Assembly: GCA_035718275.1 (NCBI GenBank) | Contig: DASTHI010000026.1 | Span: forward strand, 1-64,000 | Source: Pseudolabrys sp035718275 | GTDB taxonomy: Bacteria; Pseudomonadota; Alphaproteobacteria; Rhizobiales; Xanthobacteraceae | Reading direction: 5' to 3' | DNA: 64,000 nt | Shown: positions 1-9,406 of the stretch, piece after piece | How positions within the stretch are numbered: position 1 is the stretch's first letter | Layout of the letters: every line of letters begins with the position of its first letter | Notes under the pieces: model-generated | The model's database searches: none | What the model saw: only the letters and a program-made list of their open reading frames with translations | What the model was told of the DNA's origin: nothing | Position numbers and translations under genes: made by a program

Positions 1-1629
1 CGGCGGCAGTTCGATCTGCGGGATTTCGATTTTCACCTTGCTTGGATCGACTCCGGTCCCAAGGCCCTTGTAGTGCATGACCATCGCTGGAAACAGAATG
101 ACGAGCAGGACCATGATGACCTGGATCACGACGAATGGCACCGCTCCCCAGTAAATCTGGCCGGTCGTGATCCCCTCGGTACGTTTTCCGGTGATCCGAT
201 CGAGGAACGTTTCGCGTGGCGCCACCGACCGCAGATAGAAAAGTGCAAACCCAAACGGCGGATGCATAAACGACGTCTGCATGTTCACGCCGAGGATGAC
301 TCCGAACCATATCAAGTCGATGCCGAGACGTTCGGCCGCAGGCCCGAGCAGGGGAATGACGATGAAAGCGAGCTCGAAAAAGTCCAGAAAAAACGCAAGG
401 ACGAAAACGAACGCGTTCACGAAGATCAAAAATCCGACCTGACCGCCCGGCAGGGAGACCAGCAGATCTTCAACCCAGATATGACCACTGACACCGTAGA
501 AAGTCAGCGAGAACACGCGAGCGCCAATCAGGATGAATACGACGAAGGCGGACAGCTTAGCGGTAGACTCGACCGCCTGACGGATAAGATCCCAAGTCAG
601 CCGTCGCTTCACGGCGCCAAGAAGCAATGCACCGCTCGCTCCCATCGCCCCGCCTTCCGTCGGGGTTGCGACTCCGATGAAAATCGTTCCCAGCACCAGG
701 AAGATAAGGAACAGCGGCGGGACCATGACGAACGTGGTCTGTTGCGCGATGTGCGAGAGGAAACGAATCTTCAAAAACCGGTTCGTTAGCCAGTTGATTA
801 CCGCGATTGCAAAAGCGAACATGATTCCGAAGAACATGCTCAAGACGACAAAATCGGCCCCTCGCGTATCGGAATTGCGCATCATTCCCCAGCCGAAGAC
901 GGCGCTCGCAATAGCGAGGACCGCAAGGGAGCTCAGGCCGCGGCCGCCCGACTCTTCCCGAAATCCGACGGCTTCGGCGGGCAGGCCCGGCGTAGCCTTC
1001 GGGTAGATCACCGTGACGATGAGGACATACAGCGCATAAAGCCCGGCAAGGACGAGCCCGGGGATGAAAGCTCCCTCATACATGTCCCCGACAGAACGGC
1101 CAAGTTGGTCCGCCATCACGATGAGGACGAGGGAAGGCGGGATGATCTGGGCGAGCGTGCCGGACGCGGCAATCACACCCGCTGCTACACGCCGGTCGTA
1201 TCCATAGCGCAGCATGATAGGCAGCGAAATCAGGCCCATCGAGATGACGGACGCCGCAACAACACCGGTCGTCGCGGCGAGTAGTGCGCCGACGAAGATC
1301 ACCGCGAAGGCGAGACCTCCACGGACCGTTCCGAACAGCTGCCCGACGGTGTCGAGCAAATCCTCGGCCATGCCGGATCGCTCAAGAACAAGTCCCATGA
1401 ACGTGAAGAAAGGAATGGCCAGCAACGTATCGTTGCTCATCACGCCATAAATTCTTTCCGGAAGCGCCTGAAGGAAGTCGGGCGCAAACAGTCCGAGCTC
1501 AATTCCGATCAGTCCGAAGATCAGGCCGACAGCACCGAGTGAAAATGCCGCTGGGTAGCCCAGCAAAAGGAACAAGACCAGCGCCGCGAACATAATGGGC
1601 GCCATGTTGTGAATGATGAAGGCTTCCAT
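1..1629 (-). CDS. dctM: TRAP transporter large permease (DctM family), partial
   Basis: Reading the minus strand from an ATG at 1629 gives 543 uninterrupted codons that run off the left edge, so the C-terminus is missing. The protein is almost entirely hydrophobic, with many predicted membrane helices and the DctM-type pattern of repeated Gly/Ala-rich helices and a PPS motif near residue 170 (IIPPSLVLIV). The family forms the main transmembrane channel of TRAP transporters, which import organic acids using a sodium or proton gradient and a periplasmic binding protein. It follows the small permease subunit by 27 bases on the same strand, the usual dctQ-dctM order. The substrate cannot be told from the permease. 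No binding protein (dctP) lies upstream of dctQ; it may be beyond the left edge. Confidence 0.93.
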   Translation of the reverse strand, partial: MEAFIIHNMAPIMFAALVLFLLLGYPAAFSLGAVGLIFGLIGIELGLFAPDFLQALPERIYGVMSNDTLLAIPFFTFMGLVLERSGMAEDLLDTVGQLFGTVRGGLAFAVIFVGALLAATTGVVAASVISMGLISLPIMLRYGYDRRVAAGVIAASGTLAQIIPPSLVLIVMADQLGRSVGDMYEGAFIPGLVLAGLYALYVLIVTVIYPKATPGLPAEAVGFREESGGRGLSSLAVLAIASAVFGWGMMRNSDTRGADFVVLSMFFGIMFAFAIAVINWLTNRFLKIRFLSHIAQQTTFVMVPPLFLIFLVLGTIFIGVATPTEGGAMGASGALLLGAVKRRLTWDLIRQAVESTAKLSAFVVFILIGARVFSLTFYGVSGHIWVEDLLVSLPGGQVGFLIFVNAFVFVLAFFLDFFELAFIVIPLLGPAAERLGIDLIWFGVILGVNMQTSFMHPPFGFALFYLRSVAPRETFLDRITGKRTEGITTGQIYWGAVPFVVIQVIMVLLVILFPAMVMHYKGLGTGVDPSKVKIEIPQIELPP

Positions 1630-1656
1630 TCGCAGCTCCCAGACCCGCTGTAGCGT

Positions 1657-2259
1657 TCAGTGCTTTTCGATGGCTTCCACGATGTGTTCAACCTCTGCTT
1701 CGAGAGCGTGAACTTGCGAAGCGTGCGGGTCAGGAATCAGATCGCGCATGACCGCGATGCGCTTGATCAATTCGGAAAGGCCCTGGATCAAAAGCAGAGC
1801 AAAAGCGATCATAACCAACGATTTTGTCGGCCATTGCGGTAAACCGCCTGCGTTCCCGGACTGCTCGTTGATTTCATAGGAGCGAATGAAGAAGGGGATT
1901 CCGGTTACAGTCATGATAAAAGCGAGCGGCAAAAGAAAAAATGCGTGGCCAATCACATCGATAGTGTCACGCACTCGCTTTGGCAGAAGGTTATTCACGA
2001 TATCTATTCGGATGTGCTCGTTGGAAAGCAATGTCCAAGGAGAACACAGCAGAAAAACAATGCTGAAAAGAACCCACTGCAGCTCGAGCCATGAATTCGA
2101 CGATGTGTCGAAAATCTTGCGGATCGTGGCATTGGCTGCAGATACAACGACCGCGGCAAGGATCAGCCACGCCAGCCGTTTTCCAACCCAGGTGTTGAAG
2201 CTATCGACAACGCGGGTCGAAGGCAGCAATGCGCGCAGCAATGCGTCTACGGCGCCCAC
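1657..2259 (-). CDS. dctQ: TRAP transporter small permease (DctQ family)
   Basis: This 200-residue protein has four predicted membrane segments (about residues 28-45, 62-80, 103-122 and 145-162) and the WxELQW stretch (WLELQW, near residues 57-62) often seen in DctQ proteins. DctQ pairs with the large permease encoded directly downstream. The two genes are 27 bases apart and probably cotranscribed. The C-terminus is a hydrophilic acidic tail that looks cytoplasmic. Function in TRAP transport is secure from the pairing; the solute is unknown. Confidence 0.9.
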   Translation of the reverse strand: MGAVDALLRALLPSTRVVDSFNTWVGKRLAWLILAAVVVSAANATIRKIFDTSSNSWLELQWVLFSIVFLLCSPWTLLSNEHIRIDIVNNLLPKRVRDTIDVIGHAFFLLPLAFIMTVTGIPFFIRSYEINEQSGNAGGLPQWPTKSLVMIAFALLLIQGLSELIKRIAVMRDLIPDPHASQVHALEAEVEHIVEAIEKH

Positions 2260-2576
2260 TTGAACTACTCCCCTCTGCCGGCTTTTTAGACGGCGTTATT
2301 TTTTCGTTCCCCAACCCCACAGTTCCAGGCAAGCCATGCACTTAATCGGGGCTGCTATGCCGCCGTCAAGGCGAACTTTGTCGAATGCGGATAGTGGGGG
2401 TCCGAGGCCGCGCAGAATACATTGGAAATCGCGGACGGGCAGGGGCACCGACACGGGGGCTAGCCAACATCCCCACCGGACGCGGGTCCAATAGCAGCGC
2501 GAGGCTATTCGAATGCAGCCGCGTTCGGAACCATAAGACCCGAGTCCATCATAGGCCCAGATGAACTTGGAAGAAC
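2260..2576. other. Intergenic region between dctQ and moaA
   Basis: About 317 bases without a credible gene. It should contain the promoter of the TRAP operon (reading left) and the end of moaA. I looked for a dctP remnant, an EcfG-type promoter and an RNA gene and saw none. Confidence 0.5.
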
Positions 2577-3626
2577 CTACCCGCCCGTCATGCTCATGTG
2601 ACGGGGCAAGGCGGGCTTCTGATGTCGCCGATCGATCACGAAATCATGGCCTTTCGGCTTGCGCCCGATCGCTTCATCGATAGCCGCCTGCAAAAGATCA
2701 TCGCTTTTCGATGCGCGAAGAGGCCGGCGCAAATCAGCCGCATCGTTTTGACCGAGGCACATGAACATGGTTCCGGTGCAGGTCAGGCGGACGCGGTTGC
2801 AAGACTCACAAAAGTTATGTGTGAGCGGGGTGATAAATCCCAGACGGCCCCCGGTCTCTTTCACTGTCACGTATCGAGCAGGCCCGCCGGTTCTGTAATC
2901 GATATCCTCGAGCGTGTAGCGTTCCGCCAGTCGCGAACGCACGATGGACAATGGCAGGTACTGATCGAGACGGGATACATCCACATCGCCAAGAGGCATC
3001 ACTTCGATGATCGTCAGGTCCATGCCACGCCCATGGGCCCACTCTATCATGTCTCCTAGCTCGTGCTCGTTTACGCCCTTTAGTGCGACGGTGTTGATCT
3101 TGATCCGAAGACCGGCGGCTTGCGCGGCGTCGATGCCGGCGATGACTTTGTCGAAATCTCCCCAGCGGGTGATTGCGTGAAATCTGTCGCGGTCGAGAGT
3201 GTCCACGGAAACGTTGATCCGCTCCACGCCATTCGCCTTCAGTTCAGAAGCAAATCTTTGCAGCTGCGATCCGTTCGTGGTGACCGTTAATTCTTTGAGT
3301 GCGCCACTTTGGATGTGGCGCGAGAGGGAAGAAACCAATGTCATGATTCCACGGCGGACCAGCGGTTCGCCTCCGGTCAACCGCAGTTTCGTGATTCCCC
3401 TTTCAATGAATGCGCTGCATAAACGATCAAGCTCTTCCAGACTTAGCAGATCGGACTTGGGCAGGAACGTCATGTGCTCCGACATGCAGTAGACGCATCG
3501 GAAATCACATCGGTCAGTTACCGATACCCTCAGATAAGTGATCGCGCGCTGAAATGGATCAACTAGCGCACGAGCTTCGCGCCCGCGGCCATTGCGATCA
3601 GATTTGATCTCGTCGGTCCGTAGCAT
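2577..3626 (-). CDS. moaA: GTP 3',8-cyclase MoaA (molybdenum cofactor biosynthesis)
   Basis: A 349-residue radical SAM enzyme that, with MoaC, converts GTP to cyclic pyranopterin monophosphate, the first step of molybdenum cofactor synthesis. The N-terminal cluster motif is CDFRCVYC (Cys40, Cys44, Cys47), which binds the SAM-cleaving 4Fe-4S cluster. A second cysteine set in the C-terminal third (CESC, then a Cys further on, roughly residues 270-290) binds the substrate-side cluster. The protein ends in Gly-Gly, as MoaA must for activity. The start ATG at 3626 has GAGG about nine bases upstream. Other moa genes are not in the window. A molybdenum hydroxylase subunit at 56.5-58.9 kb would use the product. 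Confidence 0.96.
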   Translation of the reverse strand: MLRTDEIKSDRNGRGREARALVDPFQRAITYLRVSVTDRCDFRCVYCMSEHMTFLPKSDLLSLEELDRLCSAFIERGITKLRLTGGEPLVRRGIMTLVSSLSRHIQSGALKELTVTTNGSQLQRFASELKANGVERINVSVDTLDRDRFHAITRWGDFDKVIAGIDAAQAAGLRIKINTVALKGVNEHELGDMIEWAHGRGMDLTIIEVMPLGDVDVSRLDQYLPLSIVRSRLAERYTLEDIDYRTGGPARYVTVKETGGRLGFITPLTHNFCESCNRVRLTCTGTMFMCLGQNDAADLRRPLRASKSDDLLQAAIDEAIGRKPKGHDFVIDRRHQKPALPRHMSMTGG

Positions 3627-3774
3627 CTGGTCAGACCTCGCGCCCTAGCGCGCTTGTGCAATCGGTAATGTAGGAATTCCGGCCGATATTGGCCATAGTT
3701 TCCGATGCCGCACTTCTGCTCGTGCTCTACTTATCAGAAAAGCAGGAAACCAGCCCCTATCGTAGGTCCACGAT

Positions 3775-4275
3775 TTAACGGACCTGGGGCGGGCTCGATG
3801 GCCAGGGCGATGATGCCTGAGCGGGTGCGGGAGTCATCGGCGGTGGGGGCGGAGCTGCGGCAGCGGGTTTGGCACTCGCCACGGGTTTTTTTGCGACCGG
3901 CTTTTTCGCAGGCTTTCTCGCCGGCTTCTGCGGCGGGGGTGCTTGCGTGAGTTCGACAACCACAGGGTTCGGGCCCAGCCTCGGAGGTTCGCCAGTCTCC
4001 TGGATCATCTGCAACTTCTCTGATTCAGGAAGGTAGCCATTCAAAGTGAATGTCACAGCCATTGCGCTCTCAACCGGCAGAGCAAGCGAACATGGTGTGC
4101 GGCAGGTCTGCCCATTTGACACCTTCGCCTCGGCTCCCGCCGGTTCAGATTCGAAGCTCACGGTATCGAGCACAGGTCCGGACTGCAGGGCGTTCAGATT
4201 CATCCAGTCAGGTGATGATGAACACGCCGCAAGCGCAAGAGCAGCTCCGACGAGCGCTAAAATTCGGTGAATCAT
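3775..4275 (-). CDS. PEGA-like lipoprotein with Pro/Ala/Lys-rich tail
   Basis: About 166 residues from the ATG at 4275, chosen because it gives a clean lipoprotein signal (MIHRILALVGAALALAAC; lipobox LAAC with Cys18). An in-frame start 11 codons further upstream would spoil the signal peptide. Residues about 40-90 resemble a PEGA domain: SxPxGA near its start, a conserved Cys pair (CRTPC) and an ending like LNGYLP. The last 60 residues are low complexity, rich in Pro, Ala and Lys, as in wall-spanning linkers. Likely anchored in a membrane facing the periplasm; precise role unknown. It lies 101 bases downstream of gph. Confidence 0.75.
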   Translation of the reverse strand: MIHRILALVGAALALAACSSSPDWMNLNALQSGPVLDTVSFESEPAGAEAKVSNGQTCRTPCSLALPVESAMAVTFTLNGYLPESEKLQMIQETGEPPRLGPNPVVVELTQAPPPQKPARKPAKKPVAKKPVASAKPAAAAPPPPPMTPAPAQASSPWPSSPPQVR

Positions 4276-4376
4276 GTCGACCGTCCCACCCAAGTGACTG
4301 TAGGTCACTCACCCCGCGCAAGGATAGGTGCGCAGCCCAACAGGCGCAACAAGATTGCAATGTCGGGTGAGGCAGA

Positions 4377-5075
4377 TTAGCCAAAAATCGGCTTGAGGAA
4401 AGTCAAATCAGATCGAATGGTGGCGATAGAGGCAGGCAGTTCCGCAAAATGGCTGATGATCTGATCCGGTTTAAATTCCTCGATCGGCCGTTCGGTGTAA
4501 CCAAAATCAACGGCAATGATTGGAACTCCCGCAGCGCGTGCGGTCCGAATATCGGTTATCGAGTCTCCCACCATGACCGATCGTTCCAGCACTCCTCCCG
4601 CGGCCGATATGGTACGACGTAGAACTTCCGGATCGGGCTTTTGCACTCCGAATGTATCCTGCCCGCATATGATCTCGAAGTGCTCGGCAAGCTGAAGCTG
4701 CTCGAGCAGACGAACCGAAAGCTTTTCCAGCTTGTTGGTGCAAACCGCAAGTCGATACCCACTGGCCAGCAGTGAGGCAATCGAATCTCTCAACCCTGGA
4801 AAAGGACGCGATCGATCGGTTAAATGTTCGGAATAGTATGTGACGAAATCCGCGAACAGTTGCTCCATTCTCGCTTCCGGCAGCACGCGGCCTTCTGCCG
4901 CTATGCCACGAGCAATCATTCCCTTGGCCCCACCGCCCACTAGCTTGCGCGCAATTTCATACGGAAGCGGACTCAATCCTTCCCGTGCGAAAATTACGTT
5001 TAGAGTATCGACCAGATCCGGAGCCGTATCGATCAGCGTCCCGTCGAGGTCAAATACAATGGTGTAATCAACCAT
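4377..5075 (-). CDS. gph: Phosphoglycolate phosphatase (HAD superfamily)
   Basis: A 232-residue HAD hydrolase. The catalytic motif DLDGTLIDTAPD is at the N-terminus (nucleophile Asp9, acid Asp11). Later motifs are a Thr in VCTNK, a Lys in GVQKPDP, and VGDSITD carrying the metal-binding aspartates. The family removes phosphate from 2-phosphoglycolate, a damage product of DNA repair and of photorespiratory metabolism. Length and the cap after motif 1 fit Gph rather than other HADs, although related phosphatases with other substrates look alike. It is divergent from rpiA. Confidence 0.88.
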   Translation of the reverse strand: MVDYTIVFDLDGTLIDTAPDLVDTLNVIFAREGLSPLPYEIARKLVGGGAKGMIARGIAAEGRVLPEARMEQLFADFVTYYSEHLTDRSRPFPGLRDSIASLLASGYRLAVCTNKLEKLSVRLLEQLQLAEHFEIICGQDTFGVQKPDPEVLRRTISAAGGVLERSVMVGDSITDIRTARAAGVPIIAVDFGYTERPIEEFKPDQIISHFAELPASIATIRSDLTFLKPIFG

Positions 5076-5221
5076 GAACGATCGCTAGCCTTGGGGGCCC
5101 CTCGTTGCAAGGCCAAATTGGGTCGGTACTCAGCTATTTTCGGCTGTTCAGTCGGGATGTTCGGGGCTAGATAGGCATACCTTCAACAGGCGTTACAATG
5201 CTTGATGCAGAGCTGCTGCCG

Positions 5222-5920
5222 ATGAATTCCGATGAACAAAAGCGCGCTGCTGCGGCTCGTGCACTCGAATTCGTGCGTCCGGGAATGCGATTAGGACTGG
5301 GAACAGGATCGACCGCGAAATACTTCGTCGAATTGCTCGGGGCAAAAATTCGATCCGGTCTTGAGATTGTCGCGGTGCCGACTTCAGAAACGACACTGGC
5401 GGATGCCATGAAGTGCGGCATCAGGCTCACGACCCTCGAAGAGACCCCGGAGCTTGATCTCACGGTGGATGGTGCCGATGAGATCGGACCGGGACTTTGC
5501 CTCATAAAAGGCGGCGGCGGCGCATTGCTGCGCGAGAAAATCGTGGCTGCCGCTTCAGCGTCACTGATCGTCATCGCAGATCAAAGCAAATGCGTTGATG
5601 TCTTGGGCCGATTTCCTTTGCCCATAGAGGTCGTTTCGTTTGGAATTACCGCTACACAACGCGCGCTAAACCGCGCCATAAGGACGGTGCAGCCATCGGG
5701 TGCGCTCTCCTTAAGACTCGGGAAAGACGGCCATCCTTTCGTCACGGACAATGGTCACTGGATCATCGATGCCGCCTTGGGGCGGATTGACGATCCCGAC
5801 GCTTTGGCGCATGCGATTTCGGCGGTCCCGGGGGTAGTAGAACATGGTCTGTTTATCGGACTGGCACAGGCTGCCATAATCGGAAGCTCGGACGGCGTGA
5901 AGATCCTGCGTAGGGCCTGA
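5222..5920 (+). CDS. rpiA: Ribose-5-phosphate isomerase A
   Basis: About 232 residues. RpiA interconverts ribose 5-phosphate and ribulose 5-phosphate in the pentose phosphate pathway. Motifs seen: LGLGTGSTAKYFV near the N-terminus, TVDGADEI (catalytic Asp), KGGGGALLREKIV, and PGVVEHGLFIG near the end. I chose the ATG at 5222 because family members begin a few residues before the KRAAAARAL helix. An ATG at 5198 is in frame and has AGGCG seven bases upstream, so it remains possible. It is the first gene of a run with the DUF2059 protein and gor. Confidence 0.94.
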   Translation: MNSDEQKRAAAARALEFVRPGMRLGLGTGSTAKYFVELLGAKIRSGLEIVAVPTSETTLADAMKCGIRLTTLEETPELDLTVDGADEIGPGLCLIKGGGGALLREKIVAAASASLIVIADQSKCVDVLGRFPLPIEVVSFGITATQRALNRAIRTVQPSGALSLRLGKDGHPFVTDNGHWIIDAALGRIDDPDALAHAISAVPGVVEHGLFIGLAQAAIIGSSDGVKILRRA

Positions 5921-5944
5921 TCCTTGAGAGATGGAGTTTCTAAA

Positions 5945-6457
5945 ATGAGCGTCGCGAAGGCCGTAATGAAAGCTGCCCGGCTCGCCGGTCTTGGTGTGCT
6001 GCTAACGGTGCTCGGTCCCGCAGTGCACGCCCAGCAGGCCTCGCCGGGGGCGATGGCGACCGCAAAACAGTTGATCGTTGTCACTGGAGCCACCGCACTT
6101 TTCAATCCTCTCATCGCGGGTGTGGTCGAACAGGCCAAGCTGCTATTTCTCCAACAAAACCCGGCTCTCGCAAAAGACCTCAACGAGGTCGCGTCGAAGA
6201 TGCGGACCGAGCTCCAGCCGAGGTTCAGCGAGTTGACCGACGAGGTGGCCCGTCTGTATGCCGCCAACTTCACCGAGCAGGAGCTCAAGGAAGTCCTTGC
6301 GTTTTATAAAACTCCTGCCGGCACCAAGCTGCTGATGCAGCAACCCAAGATTGTCGATTCGAGCATGAAATTCGCACAGGATTGGGCGAACAAGCTTTCC
6401 GACCAGGTGATTGCAAAAATGCGCGATGAATTAAAAAAGCGCGGCCATGCACTTTAA
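5945..6457 (+). CDS. DUF2059 domain secreted protein
   Basis: About 170 residues starting at ATG 5945, preceded by GATGGAG. A signal peptide is clear (hydrophobic run, then AVHAQQ). The C-terminal half carries the DUF2059 pattern, with FTEQELKEVLAFYKTPAG as its best conserved part, and is all-helical and charged. Probably periplasmic. The molecular role of DUF2059 is not established. It lies 24 bases after rpiA and 32 bases before gor, an arrangement I recall from Bradyrhizobium-type genomes, suggesting cotranscription. Confidence 0.85.
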   Translation: MSVAKAVMKAARLAGLGVLLTVLGPAVHAQQASPGAMATAKQLIVVTGATALFNPLIAGVVEQAKLLFLQQNPALAKDLNEVASKMRTELQPRFSELTDEVARLYAANFTEQELKEVLAFYKTPAGTKLLMQQPKIVDSSMKFAQDWANKLSDQVIAKMRDELKKRGHAL

Positions 6458-6489
6458 CCCTGGCGCCTAGCGTCTCGAGGCGACTGCCC

Positions 6490-7872
6490 ATGGCAGATCG
6501 AGACGTCGACCTCTTCGTAATCGGTGCAGGGTCTGGCGGCGTTCGTGCTGCTCGCGTGGCGGCGTCCCATGGTGCTCGCGTGGTCATTGCCGAGGAGCAC
6601 CGCGTTGGGGGCACGTGCGTGATCCGGGGCTGCGTGCCAAAGAAACTTCTCGTGTACGCATCACGCTTTGCGGACGAGTTCGAAGATGCGGCAGGTTACG
6701 GTTGGACAGTCGCGCCGCCGATCTTCAACTGGCCTACGCTCATTGCCAACAAGGACCGTGAAATCGCGCGTCTTGAAGCGGCCTACATCAATACGCTCGA
6801 GCGCTTCGGAGTGTCGCTGCTCAAGGGTCGGGCGACCTTTCAGGACAGTCACACGATCCGCATGTCGAGCGGGGAACGCATTCGCGCGGGAACGATTCTG
6901 ATTTCGACGGGCGCGTGGCCCCATCTGGGTCCGAAGATTCCGGGACTTGAGCACGCGATCACCTCGAACGAGGCCTTTTATCTGCCGGAGCTTCCCAGGC
7001 GGATCGTGATTCAGGGCGGAGGATACATCGCAGTCGAATTTGCGTGTATTTTTGCCGGCTTGGGTAGTCAAGTCACACTTGTCTATCGGGGCGAGAACAT
7101 ATTGCGCGGGTTCGATGATGACGTGCGCGAGCATCTGCGAAGCGAGATGCGTAGTCGTGGTATCACGGTCATATGCGGGCACACGGTCAAGTCGATCGAG
7201 AAGTCGGCAGACGAATTCGTCACGCGACTCTCTGATGGTGCCGCAATTGCAAGCGACAAGGTGATGTTCGCGATTGGGAGGCGCCCCAACATTATGGGGC
7301 TGGGCCTCGAGAAACTGAACATCAAGATTCACGAACACGGCGGCATAGATGTCGATGAGTATTCGCGCACGTCAGAGCGGCACATTTATGCGGTGGGCGA
7401 TGTCACAAATCGCGTGAATCTCACTCCCGTCGCGATCCGGGAAGGCCACGCATTTGCCGACACGCTTTACGGGGGAAAGCCGACGCCGGTCGATCATACC
7501 AATGTGCCGACAGCGGTCTTTTCGGAGCCGGAGGTTGGGGTGATCGGCTTAACCGAGGTGCAGGCCCGCGAGCGCATTCCCGTGCTCGATGTTTACAAGA
7601 CAACCTTCCGACCGATGAAGGCAACCCTTTCAGGCCGGAATACCCGCTCGTTCATGAAGCTGTTGGTCGACGCAGCCAGCGACCGCATTGTCGGCTGTCA
7701 CATCGTCGGGCCCTATGCCGCCGAACTGATTCAGGTCGTCGGGATCGCGGTGAAAATGGGTGCGACCAAAGCGGATTTCGACGCGACAATGGCCGTGCAC
7801 CCCACTGCGGCAGAGGAGCTGGTCACGATGCGCGAAAAAGCGTTCAGCTACGGGCGCGCCGCCGCCGAATAG
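6490..7872 (+). CDS. gor: Glutathione-disulfide reductase
   Basis: A 460-residue flavoprotein that reduces oxidised glutathione with NADPH. It has the FAD-binding GAGSGG motif (residues 12-17) and the redox pair GGTCVIRGCVPKK (Cys43 and Cys48). A second dinucleotide fold at about residues 175-205 begins QGGGYIAVEFA. The FAD motif YAVGDV and the C-terminal HPTAAEE, whose His is the acid/base residue, are present. The arginines around LVYRGENILR fit NADPH rather than NADH. Its place after rpiA, a pentose phosphate gene, fits a shared role in NADPH-linked redox balance. Confidence 0.95.
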   Translation: MADRDVDLFVIGAGSGGVRAARVAASHGARVVIAEEHRVGGTCVIRGCVPKKLLVYASRFADEFEDAAGYGWTVAPPIFNWPTLIANKDREIARLEAAYINTLERFGVSLLKGRATFQDSHTIRMSSGERIRAGTILISTGAWPHLGPKIPGLEHAITSNEAFYLPELPRRIVIQGGGYIAVEFACIFAGLGSQVTLVYRGENILRGFDDDVREHLRSEMRSRGITVICGHTVKSIEKSADEFVTRLSDGAAIASDKVMFAIGRRPNIMGLGLEKLNIKIHEHGGIDVDEYSRTSERHIYAVGDVTNRVNLTPVAIREGHAFADTLYGGKPTPVDHTNVPTAVFSEPEVGVIGLTEVQARERIPVLDVYKTTFRPMKATLSGRNTRSFMKLLVDAASDRIVGCHIVGPYAAELIQVVGIAVKMGATKADFDATMAVHPTAAEELVTMREKAFSYGRAAAE

Positions 7873-7955
7873 GGCTTAGCTAACCGCGTTTCCTGGAATA
7901 ACTGGCTTCCACGGCAGCAGGTCGTGTATAAGACGGCCAATCTCGGAGTATTGCG

Positions 7956-9347
7956 ATGGTCGATCGCTGGACGCCGGACAGCTGGCGCAAGAAGCCGATC
8001 CAGCAGGTTCCGGACTATCCGGACCGGCAGGCACTGGCCGACGTGGAAAAGCAACTGGCAACATTTCCACCTCTGGTCTTTGCCGGAGAAGCGCGGAGCT
8101 TGAAAAAGCAGCTGGCAAGAGTTGCCAGCGGCCATGCCTTCCTGTTGCAGGGTGGGGACTGCGCGGAAAGCTTTGCCGAACATGGCGCGAACAACATTCG
8201 CGATTTTTTCCGGATGTTTTTGCAAATGGCGGTCGTGCTGACTTACGCCGCGGCATCGCCGGTGGTGAAGGTCGGACGCATCGCCGGACAGTTTGCCAAG
8301 CCGCGATCTTCGGCGGTGGAAAAACGCCAGGGCGTCGATTTGCCGAGTTATCGCGGCGACATCGTCAACGATATTGCCTTCACTGAAGAGGCGCGCCGAC
8401 CGGATCCGCGACGGCAGATCGAAGCTTACCGCCAATCCGCGGCAACGCTCAATCTGCTTCGTGCATTTGCACAAGGTGGCTACGCCAATCTGGCGAGCGT
8501 GCGCCAGTGGATGCTCGGTTTTGTGAAAGACAGTCCGCAGTCTCGGCGCTATGTCGAACTCTCCGATCGTATATCGGAGGCGCTCGAATTCATGCAGGCA
8601 TGTGGGCTCGATCTAGAGAGTCACCCGGAGTTGCGGACCACTGATTTCTACACCAGTCATGAGGCTTTGCTGCTCGGCTTCGAAGAGGCACTTACGCGTA
8701 TCGACTCGACCACCGGCGACTGGTACGCCACTTCCGGTCACATGCTGTGGATCGGTGATCGTACGCGACAGCATGACCATGCACACATCGAATATGCGCG
8801 GGGAATAAAGAATCCGATAGGACTCAAATGCGGCCCCACTTTGAAAGCCGACGATCTTCTGCGTCTGATAGATATTCTGAATCCCGACAACGAACCGGGG
8901 CGCCTCACTCTGATTGGCCGCTTCGGCGCGGAGAAGATCGGTGACTACCTTCCGCAATTGGTGCGGACGGTGAAACGTGAAGGCAAGGTCGTGATCTGGT
9001 CATGCGATCCCATGCATGGAAATACCATTACTTCGGCCACAGGCTACAAAACGAGGCCGTTCGATTTCATTCTCAAAGAGGTGCGCAGCTTTTTTGAGGT
9101 CCACCAGGCTGAAGGCACTTACGCCGGCGGAGTCCATTTGGAAATGACGGGCCAGAATGTGACCGAATGCACCGGCGGTGCACGCGCGATCACGGACGCT
9201 GACCTTAATGACCGGTACCATACGGTTTGTGATCCGCGGCTTAATGCAGAGCAGGCGATCGATCTTGCCTTTTTGCTCGCTGAATTGCTCAAGAAAGAGC
9301 GGTCAGTTACCCATGCCGCCCCGCTGAGCGCGGCGGCGGGACTCTAA
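7956..9347 (+). CDS. aroG: Class II 3-deoxy-7-phosphoheptulonate (DAHP) synthase
   Basis: A 463-residue enzyme for the first step of aromatic amino acid synthesis, joining phosphoenolpyruvate and erythrose 4-phosphate. This is the class II (plant/Mycobacterium-type) form, as shown by length and by the blocks QGGDCAESF, GQFAKPRS, KCGPT, CDPMHGNT and HLEMTGQNVTECTGG. The first-block Cys, the His in CDPMHGNT and the Glu in HLEMTG are metal ligands. It stands alone, 83 bases after gor and before nadE. E4P supply links it to the pentose phosphate gene upstream. Confidence 0.95.
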   Translation: MVDRWTPDSWRKKPIQQVPDYPDRQALADVEKQLATFPPLVFAGEARSLKKQLARVASGHAFLLQGGDCAESFAEHGANNIRDFFRMFLQMAVVLTYAAASPVVKVGRIAGQFAKPRSSAVEKRQGVDLPSYRGDIVNDIAFTEEARRPDPRRQIEAYRQSAATLNLLRAFAQGGYANLASVRQWMLGFVKDSPQSRRYVELSDRISEALEFMQACGLDLESHPELRTTDFYTSHEALLLGFEEALTRIDSTTGDWYATSGHMLWIGDRTRQHDHAHIEYARGIKNPIGLKCGPTLKADDLLRLIDILNPDNEPGRLTLIGRFGAEKIGDYLPQLVRTVKREGKVVIWSCDPMHGNTITSATGYKTRPFDFILKEVRSFFEVHQAEGTYAGGVHLEMTGQNVTECTGGARAITDADLNDRYHTVCDPRLNAEQAIDLAFLLAELLKKERSVTHAAPLSAAAGL

Positions 9348-9406
9348 CCTGGCACTTGCCCTTTCTTTCAGCGGATTAAATGCAGTATCGCGGTGGTAGC
9401 GTTGCC

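Noticed and set aside
73..1450. Several long plus-strand frames
   Set aside because: They are antisense to dctM, have skewed Arg/Asp/His composition and no family resemblance, while the minus strand reads a full permease.
3627..3774. Molybdenum cofactor riboswitch upstream of moaA
   Set aside because: The leader is short and I could not find the conserved stems; no support.
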